From the NCBI GenBank assembly GCA_019279435.1, contig JAAALK010000289.1, forward strand, positions 52,765,164-52,829,163: a stretch of 64,000 nucleotides of DNA. The letters run 5' to 3'. The first letter of the stretch is position 1; every line of letters begins with the position of its first letter. The notes under the pieces are model-generated. The model searched no databases. It saw only the letters and a program-made list of their open reading frames with translations, and was not told the DNA's origin. Shown here one piece after another: positions 55,605-64,000 of this stretch. The DNA is from Zizania palustris. Taxonomy: Eukaryota; Streptophyta; Magnoliopsida; Poales; Poaceae. Both the position numbers and the translations under genes were made by a program.

Positions 55605-57290
55605 TCGGAAAACTTGATCTTTCACGACTTGTTAGGAGTCATGTTAGAAGTTTACATCGATGATATCGTGGTCAAATCGGACGCCATGGGAAACCATTTA
55701 GATGATTTGAGGGTTGCTTTTGATAGGATGCAACAGTACGGGTTGAAGATGAACCCACTCAAGTGTGCTTTTGGCGTGTCGTCATGTAAGTTTTTAGGTT
55801 TCATGATTCATGAGAGAGGTATAGAGATTGATCCTAAGAGACTTGAGAACATTAGAAACGTTGCAGCACCGGCATGCAAAAAAGATGTGCAGAAGTTGTT
55901 AGGCAAGTTGAAATATTTGCGTCGTTTTATATCCAATTTGTCCGACAAGATTGATGCCTTTGTCCCCATACTCCGACTAAAAAATGAAGCTGAGTTCACT
56001 TGGGGGGCAAGTCAGCAAAGTGCTTTTGAGAAGATCAAAGAATGCTTGTCATCACCGCCCGTGGTGAGAGCACCCAAGGCCAGGATTCCATTTGGGCTAT
56101 ACATCGTTGCTGAAGACAATGTAATTGGGGCCGCGCTAACCCAAGAGGTGGAGGGGAAGGAGTACATCGTCACATTTCTGAGCCGCCGCCTGCTGGACGC
56201 CGAAACTAGGTACGCATTCATGGAGCGATTATGTTTATCACTTTATTATGCGTGCACCAAGCTGCGGCATTATTTTCTCTCCACCACATGTGTTGTCGTT
56301 TGCCAAACCGATGTTATAAAGCACATGTTACAAAAGCCGATTCTAAGTGGAAGAATCGGAAAGTGGGCTTACGCGTTGATTGAATACGATTTGTCCTACG
56401 AGCCCTTGAGGGCGATGAAGGGCCAAGTCGTGGCTAACTTCATAGTCGATCATCACATAGATGCTAGCTGGAGTGATTCTATTGCTCTAGTTGAAGTAGT
56501 GCCATGGAAAATCTATTTTGACGGTTTGGCTTGCAAGAATGGCCAAGGTATTGGAGTGGTTCTCATATCACCTAATGGTATGTGCTTTGAGACCTCGGCC
56601 CGACTAGAGTTTTCTTCCACCAATAACCAAGCCGAATACGAAGCTTTCTTGCTAGGCCTTGAACTTTTAGAGTCTGTAGGCGCTAAGCATGTTCACGCAT
56701 ACGGTGATTCATTATTAGTAGTACAACAAGTAGCCAAGGATGCTCAATGTTTTAATGGCTTGCTGAATAGCTACTTGGACAAGTGCCTAGACATAGTTGC
56801 TACGTTTGATGATTTCAAAATATCTCACGTGTCAAGAGAAGCCAATTCAAGCACTAATGATTTGGCTCAGCAAGCATCTGGCTACCAAGTCAAGAGAGGG
56901 AAATTTTCCGTGTTGAAAAAGCCAGTGTTTGGTGTCATTGCCGAAGCCAGTAGTGCTGGACGGGTGCACCCTTCGGGTCGAAGCCCTCGGGTCGCCGAAG
57001 GCCACCGCATGCCGGAGCCCCTGGATCGGAGTGCTCCACCCACTGAGGGGTCCGGCATGACGAAGCCTATAGTCCGGAGTCTCTCGGACGGGGAAGGCTC
57101 TCCAGAGTCCGAACCCTCTGAAGGGCTTCGGCCCAGCGCACTCCGAGCAGCCACTTCGGCCGGGATTCAGCAGAAGCTGAAATGGCTCGGGGGGCACCCC
57201 GAAGTCAGTGTTTTAGAAGTTCTTCCAGAAGGTGAGCCAGCAAAGCCGTCTGAAATCTGTAAGGGCGATTGGAGAATCCCAATCGTCTAG
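55605..57290 (+). pseudogene. Gypsy F pol: RT (partial) and RNase H
   Basis: RT starts late (IFHDLLGVMLEVYIDDIVVKS), so the finger domain is absent. The connection (AEFTWGASQQSAFEKIKECL), first RNase H (FGLYIVAEDNVIGAAL) and second RNase H (WKIYFDGLACKNGQGIGVVL, NNQAEYEAFLLGLELL) follow. From about 56950 to 57210 an inserted-looking linker (Ser/Pro/Glu-rich, coded by CCGAAG/TCGGAG-rich DNA) lies in frame before the integrase region. A TAG stop at 57288-57290 follows CKGDWRIPIV. Confidence 0.85.
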
Positions 57291-58526
57291 TATTTGAAAG
57301 ACCCTAGCCGAAGGGTTGATCAGAAGGTTCGGCGACAACCGTTCAAATTCGTGTTGGTAGACAACACATTGTACCGCCGAACCATTGACGGAGTGCTATT
57401 GAAGTGTTTAGACCATGAGCAGTCCCAGGTAGCTACAGGATAAGTCCATGAGGGGCTTTGCAGCACTCATTAGTCGGCCCAAAAGATGAGTTGGATGCTC
57501 AAAAGAGCGGGTTTTTATTGGCCGACTATGACTAAAGATTGCTTCAAGTACAACAAAGGGTGTGAGGCGTGTTAGAAGTTTGGCAACATCCAATTATCTC
57601 CTGCCTCATTACTCAATCCTATTGTTAAGCCATGGCTGTTTCGAGGTTGGGGTCTAGACTTCATCGGCCAGATCTATCATCCTTCCTCAAAAGGGCATCG
57701 GTTCGTGTTGATGGCAACGGATTACTTCACCAAATGGACCGAGGCCGTACCTCTCAAGAACATGACCCATAACGAGGTACACGATTTTATTTTAAAGCAC
57801 ATCATACATAGATTTGGCATCCCTCAAACTCTTACTACGGACCAAGGTAGTTCATTTGTTTCAAAAGAAGTAAGGGACTTTGCCGAGTACTATGGCATTA
57901 AGTTAATAAACTCTTCACCTTACTATGCTCAGGCCAATGGTCAGGCCGAGTCTAGTAATAAAACCGTGATTAAGCTTATTAAGAAGAAAATTGAAGAGTT
58001 TCCTAAAAGGTGGCATGAGGTGCTTTCCGAGTCGTTATGGGCTTGTAGGATTGCGAAGCACGGTACCACCAAGGTCAGTCCATATGAGTTAGTATATGGA
58101 CAAGAGTCCGTTTTGCATGTAGAGGTAGATCTTGGCTCCTTAAGAGTATTGAAGCAAGACGGTTTATCGGTCAATGAATATGAAGCTCTTCTGAAGGACA
58201 GTTTGGAGGAAGTGACCGATAAGAGACTAAGAGCTTTAGAATCCATAGAGGTAGACAAGAAGAGAGTAGCTAGAGCCTACAATAAGAAGGTTAAACCAAA
58301 ATCGTTTCAAATAGGAGACTTGGTATGGAAGACGATTTTGCCTTTAGGCACGAAAAGTCCCAAATTTGGGAAATGGTCGCCTAGTTGGGAAGGTCCTCTT
58401 AAGGTACCCGAAATCGCTCCCGGCAACGCATACGTGTTGGAATCCCTGCAGGGAGAGCAATTTCGAAGGGCTTTGAATGGTAGGTACTTAAAAAGATACT
58501 TCCCGAGCGTGTGGCAAACATCATAA
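57291..58526 (+). pseudogene. Gypsy F integrase
   Basis: 57291-57700 encodes the integrase N-terminal region, broken by three or more stops (near 57440, 57470 and 57570). From 57705 an uninterrupted 273-codon frame holds the core (MATDYFTKWTEAVPLKNM, TLTTDQGSSFVSKEV, YYAQANGQAESSNKT) and the C-terminal domain (SWEGPLKVPEIAPGNAYVL), ending at the stop 58524-58526. The core Asp, Asp and Glu positions appear present. Confidence 0.85.
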
Positions 58527-58595
58527 AATGTCAAAAAGCTGATATGAACAGTATCGTCTCAAGCTCATTGTGCTTTTAGTTCACTAGTTCACTAA

Positions 58596-58610
58596 AAGGC
58601 AGGGGGCATG
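58596..58610 (+). other. Polypurine tract of Gypsy F
   Basis: AAAGGCAGGGGGCATG lies directly before the LTR start TGTTGATAGC at 58611. Confidence 0.7.
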
Positions 58611-59986
58611 TGTTGATAGCAAAAAATGGCATTGATGGCTAGATTACCAAAATATAATTTTTTGGTGATTTGGGCCAAAAATACACATGTCCAGGGTCTG
58701 ACCGAAGCCCTACGGGGCCGAAGCCCGTCGAGCTGCCCAGGTCTCCAGCCAGCCCATGGGCTTCGACCAGGAAGCCTTCGGAGGCCCACGCTGCCGAAGC
58801 TTCGGTACCTTCGGAGGCCCACACTGCCAAAGCTTCGGGAACCTTCAAAGGCCCACGCTACCGAAGCTTCGGGAACCTTCGGAGGCCCACGCTACCGAAG
58901 CTTCGGCCCGAGGAGCAGGCCTCGGTGGGCCTGACCAAAGCCCACCTCAGTAGAGATAGAGATTGACGCATTGCCAGCTCAAGCTTTATCCCTATCTGGC
59001 CGGATTAATAGCAGATTAGATTAGAGTTAACCCTCTATAAGTAGAGATACCTGGCCGGCGTAGAGAGCCCCCACAACACAAACAAACCAAAGCCATGCTT
59101 TGATCGTACCTTTACTTTACCTTTACTTTTCTGTACCTCTTCGTGGGTTTGCTTGGAAGCCCTCCGTCCGCCACTACGGAATAGTGGTAAGCCTTGGTAC
59201 TTCGCCCGTGAAGTCCCCGTTAATCTACGTAACAGATTGCTATCACCTTGTTACTTCGCCTGTGAAGTATCCGCTAATCTGCGTAATAGATTGCTACCTT
59301 CGCCACCTGTGCAACACCTCGCAAATTCGGTCCTAAGGCTGAATTGGTACTTCGCTTCATCCCTGTTGCAGGTTCGCACGTTCGGAGCCCCTTCGCCAGA
59401 GGTATCCGGAGCTGAGAGATCGGTTCCGGAGGTCCCCAGGACGCCCTTCGATAGGACCACATGCTTCGAAACAGGCTTTGCACCATACTTCATCATGACA
59501 GACTTTGGCATGACTACACTCTGCACCAAGATGAAGTTGCACCCGCGCGTAGCCTTCGCGTCATTTTTCTGTACTTCGCTGCATCGGAGATCACATGCCG
59601 AACCCCGCTGTCCGGAGGTGATCACCGTGTCCAGATCCGTTCGGAGTTTACCTCCGGTCGGATTAGTCCAAACACCGAAGCACCCTTCGGCGGAACACTT
59701 CGCACCAGACGCCGAAGGTACCCTTCGGCGCACCCTTCGCTACAGATTTCGAACCAGGGGGATTCCGACTAGTTTGCTGATTTTAATCTATTTAACTTAT
59801 TTCTTTCGGCTAATTGGATTATTTCTTGTAATCTGGTTGCCTGGCGACTCCACACCCCTTATCACTATTAAGGGTATTCGGAACGCGGCATCGGTTCTAC
59901 GTCACGCTTAGGCCCGTCCCTAAGTATCCGTGCACTTTTGGATCGCCGGACTGACACAAGTGCGGGGGCACGTTTCCGTGTCAACA
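58611..59986 (+). repeat. 3' LTR of Gypsy F
   Basis: TGTTGATAGC...GTGTCAACA, 1,376 bp. It carries a 34-bp tandem repeat absent from the sister LTR at 3441-4720. A TATAA-like box lies near 59034. Confidence 0.85.
58775..58910 (+). repeat. 34-bp tandem repeat in the Gypsy F LTR
   Basis: Four units with GGCCCAC cores at 58783, 58816, 58850 and 58884 (periods 33, 34, 34). Each ends in CCGAAGCTTCGG or a close variant, itself a perfect palindrome. Confidence 0.85.
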
Positions 59987-60888
59987 CGTTGCAATACACT
60001 TCCGTACTAACCACAAGTCTAATGGGTAAGTCCTAACTAAGGTCTGAAGTGTTCCAAACCGAGGCCACCACTTGGAGATGGGTCAAGCAGCACCTGCGGG
60101 TGGCTTTGTACCGACGTGGCACAAAAGGGGGTGCGACGTTAGCCGGGATGCAGCCCGGCGCGCCGGCGAAACCTAGAGCGAGTGGTTATCGCTTGGAGCA
60201 TTTCATGCTGAGGTTTTGGCACGAGTTCCCGTGGTATGGGTCATCTCGTTACACCTTGGTGTTTGGGATGAGTGCTTGCCTTGTGGGTACAGTAGTACAC
60301 CTCTGATTAGAGTCATAAATATTTTCGAAAAGCCGAGTCCACGGTCAAGGGCGGGTTGCGTGACATCCCACAGTTAGATTACTTATGAGATGAATGTGCA
60401 TGATGGTTTGACATGTAAGGACTGTTGTGCGAGGAGGGAAAACATACTCCTCGACTTAGATGGTATTATTGATGTTCATGTTTATTATTCCACATGATAA
60501 AAATTTGACTGCACTAAATGCAATAACAGAAAAATGTACTCTTCCGCACTTTTAGCCAATTACCCTTCCTTTGTTATTATCTTGCATTATTACTTGCATT
60601 TGCGATGGCTTGTTGAGTACTCTTTGTACTCATACTCGTTGGACACACCATTCAGAGGATGCTTACTACGAGGATGGTCTGGAGTAGCGACCCAGTCAAG
60701 AAGAAGATCCCGAAGAGGGCGTTCGTCATGCTTTTACTTAATTATTTTAATTTCCCCCTTATGTAATAGTATGGTCTGTGTACCATGAATGCTTGTCATA
60801 TGTACGTGTCGCATGATGAACCTCTTGTATTATTGTTTTTATTTGGAAAATCAATAATGTTCCAATTTCGATAAATCGGGGCGTCACA
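59987..60888 (+). repeat. 5' LTR of Gypsy G, 3' portion
   Basis: Ends AAATCGGGGCGTCACA just before an iMet primer site, in the manner of plant chromovirus LTRs. The left part is missing or lies beyond element F. The 85-codon open frame at 60049-60306 in it has no recognised domain. Confidence 0.7.
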
Positions 60889-60891
60889 AGA

Positions 60892-60904
60892 TGGTATCAG
60901 AGCC
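60892..60904 (+). other. iMet primer-binding site of Gypsy G
   Basis: TGGTATCAGAGCC lies 3 nt after the LTR end. Confidence 0.88.
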
Positions 60905-61025
60905 GACTTGATTGTAGGAAGCCAAACGAACCAGCCTAGCCAATAACTGCAGAAAATTATTTCTCGAAAACCTACTTTATAAACTTTGTTCCTCCCCTCA
61001 CTTTATTCAACTGTTGTTTTTGTAG

Positions 61026-61808
61026 ATGCCAGTCTACCAAGTACATAGCTACTGCCGCCACTACAAGGGCTTCGTCCGGGAGCTCCGCATGATGCTCACT
61101 TTCCTCGGGTTCCTCTTCGAGCCCGAATTCCAGGGGGTGTACCTGGAAGAATTCGTCGAACCTTGCGACGTCTCCCTCACCATCCACGGATCTGGAGAAC
61201 ACCTGCCGCCCTAAACAACAGCACTTGGGGGCCCGACTTTCGACGTCGCGTGCCAACGCGTCGCCCTCTAAGCCCTTATGGAGTTGAGGATGATCTATGA
61301 TGATTGTCTTTAGAACTCGTCTTTTCAGCTTGTGCCGAAGCGCACTCTCGGCGCCTACCGTAGCATCTACCTTGGAGTTCACTCCGTTCGTGATCCGGTC
61401 ATGGCTCGGCAGTCGCGTCTTATTCAGGCCATGGATGACCTCCATACTGAGGCCGTGCTCGACGCCGATGAGCACCATGAGGCGGTTGAGTTCCTTCGTC
61501 AGGAGACGAAGAGCTTGATCCAACAGAACGGCAAACTGCAGCGCAAGATTATGCAACTGCAGAAGGACATTGCGGAGATGGTTCCCCTTATCCCGAGGAA
61601 GAGGAATCCCATCCGCGAGCCTGCCCCTCGCCCCAAGAGGATCCCGCCACACCCCTCGACCGTCAGATCGTCCACCACCAGCGCCCCTGCACCGCGCCCT
61701 GGCCTCGTCTCTGACCCGATCATCGAGAATTTTCTCGAGCCCACCGTTCCTCAGGACCCGCGTGCTCGTGGTTCCGAGAGCACGGAGACCACCTCCGATG
61801 GCGAGTAG
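61026..61808 (+). pseudogene. Gypsy G extra frame before gag (ORF0-like)
   Basis: One frame of 261 codons opens at the ATG 61026 (MPVYQVHSYCRHYKGF), about 120 bp after the primer site, and ends at TAG 61806-61808. It has no frameshift, only TAA 61212, TAA 61269 and TAG 61311, each one C-to-T from a Gln codon. The N-terminal half has no domain I recognise. Residues about 140-190 form a coiled coil (EFLRQETKSLIQQNGKLQRK), then a Pro/Arg-rich basic segment and an acidic Ser/Thr end. Rice Gypsy elements of the RIRE3/RIRE8 type are, from memory, reported to carry a frame ahead of gag, so this may be the same class. The function is unknown. Confidence 0.6.
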
Positions 61809-62020
61809 ACGATAGCCATCGTTGATTGATGAATAAATTTTGTGTATGTGGTACTACCTGCAACAACTTGTGTTGTGGGTAGGATAAAATAAAAAACTTT
61901 GATGTAATGAACTTTTATACCACTTGAGATATATATATGAGCCTCAACGGCCCCTTTTGATTAAAATGTTTGTATCATCATCTTTTTACCTTATGCCTTA
62001 AGCTTTTATATGTTCAGAAG

Positions 62021-62970
62021 ATGGCCGACAACCAGAACACCGGCTCCAACAATGGAGAAGGAGGAAGCAACGGTTTGCCCGAAGGTGTTGTGCCCAACTG
62101 GGGCGCAACGGGCCAACGATAGACTGGACCGCCATCCGCCAACCACCCTACCTTGGCGGAAATGATGGCAAATCAAAACCAGTTGATCACCGCCCTCCTC
62201 ACCCAAATGCAGCACCAACAGGCATAGTTGGACCGTCTGCAAAATGGGGAGCTCGCCCCTCGTGCGCCCGCCACCGCGCCCGCTCCCCAACTCTAGGAGT
62301 TCCTGTGTGTACGCCCACCGATCTTCTCCAGCACCACCAACCCCATGGAGGCCGGAGATTGGCTCCACACCATTGGGAAGAAGTTGGACCTCCTCCCCTG
62401 CACCGACCGGGAGAGAGTGGCGTTCGCCACTCACCAGCTCCAGGGTCCTGCCGCAGAGTGGTGGGACAACTACCGTGAGTCCCAGCCGGAGGACCACGTG
62501 GTGACATGGGCAGAGTTTACCATCGCCTTTCGCGCCGCCCACGTCCCCGCCAGAGTCATCGCAGTAAAACAGCAGGAGTTCCATGACCTGTAACAGGGCA
62601 GCCGGACTGTCATGGAGTACCTCCATGAGTTCAACCATCTGGCACACTACGCGCTAGAAGAGGTGCGGACTGACGCCCTCCGCCAGGCTAAGTTCCTCCG
62701 GGGACTTAAGGAGGAGCTGTCCATCCAGCTCATCGCCACCGACTACGCCGACTTTCAACGGTTGGTGAATAAAGCGCTCATCCAAGAGACTGAGCAAAAC
62801 AAGTTGGACCTCAAGAAGAGGAAGATGATCGCCTTCAAGCATCAGCAGGTGAATTCCTAGAGGCCCCGCTTCGCCCCTCTGCCACCAGCGCCCGCCTACC
62901 ATCCTCGGCCCACCTACAGGCCACCTCACGCCACCAGTGGATCCAGCGCCGGACATCCCCGCCCCACTCC
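62021..62970 (+). pseudogene. Gypsy G gag, capsid part
   Basis: The ATG at 62021 (MADNQNTGSNNGEGG) opens a single frame continuing to the window end. Gag carries stops TAG 62120, TAG 62225, TAG 62294, TAA 62591 and TAG 62858, all C-to-T type at Gln codons. The capsid domain shows MEAGDWLHTIGKKLDLLPC, GPAAEWWDNYRE and TVMEYLHEFNHLAHYA, typical of the retrotransposon gag family (PF03732-like). Confidence 0.85.
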
Positions 62971-64000
62971 ACTAGCTTCGGCCGCTCAGCCGACGCCCGC
63001 CACCAAGGCCCCGATCTTGAGGGATCGCCAAGGTAAGCCGGTCGTCTGCTTCAACTGCCGGAAAGAAGGGCACTACTCGCACCAGTGTCCTCATCCCAAG
63101 CAACCCCAAGGCGCGGCACCCAACCAGGCGGTTCGGGCCCGCGTCAACCACATCAGCGTGGAGGAAGCTCAAGAAGCTCCTGAAGTCGTACTTGGTACGT
63201 TTACCGCAAATTCCATACCAGCTATGATTCTGTTTGACTCTGGAGCAACACACTCTTTCATCTCGGAAGATTTTGTGAAAACCAACAACTTGGAAGTACT
63301 CCCTCTATTAGCCCCCATGATGATTGCCACGCCAGGCAATAAAACCTTAGCCCACTTATACAGCCCTAAGGTAAAAATAGAGATCCAAGGAGTATTATTC
63401 TGGGCCGAGCCAGTCCTCATTAAGTGTACCAGACTCGACCTCATCCTAGGGATGGATTGGTTGATGAAGCACAAGGGAGTGATCGATTGCGCCAGCAAGT
63501 CCGTAATGGTGACCAACCCCGAAGGCAAAGCCGTCACTTTTTGGATGACCAGCCACAAACCACTTGAGGCCTCTCTTCACTCTCTAGCCCTTGAAGAAGT
63601 GCCCATAGTCAAGGAGTTCATGGACGTCTTCCTTGAGGACCTACCAGGAATGCCTCCCAAGCGGGACATCGAATTCAGAATCAAGTTTGTCCCTGGGACC
63701 ACTCCAATCTCCAAGCGCCCATACCGGATGGCCACCAATGAACTAGCCGAGGTCAAGAGCAACATTGAAGAACTTGAACAAAAAGGGTACATCTGACCGA
63801 GTACCTCACCCTGGGGTGCACCGGTCATCTTCGCTATGAAGAAGGACAAGACCAAGAGGATGTGCGTGGACTATAGAGCCCTGAACGACGTAACCATTAA
63901 GAACAAGTACCCATTGCCTCGGATCGATGACCTGTTCGATCAGCTGAAAGGATCCTCGGTGTTTTCCAAGATTGACCTCAGGTCAGGTTATCACCAATTG
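62971..64000 (+). pseudogene. Gypsy G nucleocapsid, protease and start of RT (runs off the window)
   Basis: Same frame as gag. The CCHC knuckle is CFNCRKEGHYSHQC at about 63047. The protease active site is LFDSGATHSFIS at about 63232, with the ILGMDWL flap-distal motif at about 63443. The RT start, with the FPGTTPISKRPYRMA-like segment, follows. A TGA at 63794-63796 (from CGA) interrupts just before the RT fingers, after which SPWGAPVIFAMKKDKTKRMC and SVFSKIDLRSGYHQL follow. The order and the iMet primer suggest the Tekay/Del chromovirus group; the chromodomain is not in view. Confidence 0.88.

Larger units (their letters stand above)
55600..59986 (+). mobile_element. Gypsy element F, 5'-truncated
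   Basis: Begins abruptly inside RT at about 55600-55640 and runs through RNase H, integrase, PPT and 3' LTR. Its LTR family is that of the minus-strand element at 3441-4720. The right flank is the LTR of element G, so F probably inserted there. The missing 5' end prevents a duplication check. Confidence 0.8.

Noticed and set aside
60892..60904. tRNA-like sequence TGGTATCAGAGCC (also at 26528, 40560 and 43855)
   Set aside because: Only the 3'-end complement is present, placed next to LTR ends. These are primer-binding sites, not tRNA genes.
61499..61744. Minus-strand frame opposite the pre-gag ORF
   Set aside because: It is shorter, lacks continuity beyond the region, and the plus frame extends over 783 bp with only C-to-T stops.

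Overview
This is nuclear DNA of a grass (Poaceae), in a gene-poor tract of nested LTR retrotransposons. The evidence is a GC-rich, intron-containing plant gene of the TRICHOME BIREFRINGENCE-LIKE (TBL) family, long Copia and Gypsy elements with iMet-type and other plant primer-binding sites, a CACTA transposon end with grass-type subterminal repeats, and a Tat/Grande-like Gypsy family carrying an antisense gene. I cannot name the species. No rRNA, tRNA, CRISPR or prokaryotic operon signal was seen.

Layout. 1-2837: 3' end and 3' LTR of a plus-strand Copia element inserted in the gag of a minus-strand Gypsy (LTR 3441-4720), which itself abuts another LTR fragment (4721-4986). 4987-10819: the only host-gene island, holding one intact four-exon TBL/xylan O-acetyltransferase-like gene on the minus strand (5843-9693, 466 aa predicted). 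10820-12911: a CACTA end, then pieces of a Gypsy LTR and a Copia LTR. 12912-55600: an old Tat/Grande-like Gypsy, element D (plus), split by a second member of the same family, element E (13874-48892). E is in turn split inside its antisense gene by a 23.3-kb minus-strand Copia composite (22783-46064). That composite has an LTR-internal-LTR-internal-LTR layout (called C and B here) and carries a complete, younger Copia element A (31275-42556, TSD CCTTC) inside B. 55600-59986: 5'-truncated Gypsy element F (RT to 3' LTR), same family as the left Gypsy. 59987-64000: Gypsy element G (iMet PBS) with an extra open frame before gag, then gag, protease and the start of RT, running off the window.

How it fits together. 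The nesting order D > E > C/B > A is readable from split frames and target-site duplications. It agrees with LTR divergence counted by eye (E about 3.4%, A about 1.4%). E and G each keep one unbroken frame spoiled only by in-frame stops, mostly C-to-T type, as expected of methylated silenced copies. The Copia elements carry frameshifts and deletions. The points most worth a second look are the spliced antisense gene shared by D and E, the frame change at the gag/pol boundary shared by Copia A and B, the pre-gag frame of G, the tandem Copia composite, and a dense CTTCGAAG/CCGAAG dyad vocabulary shared by unrelated LTR families.
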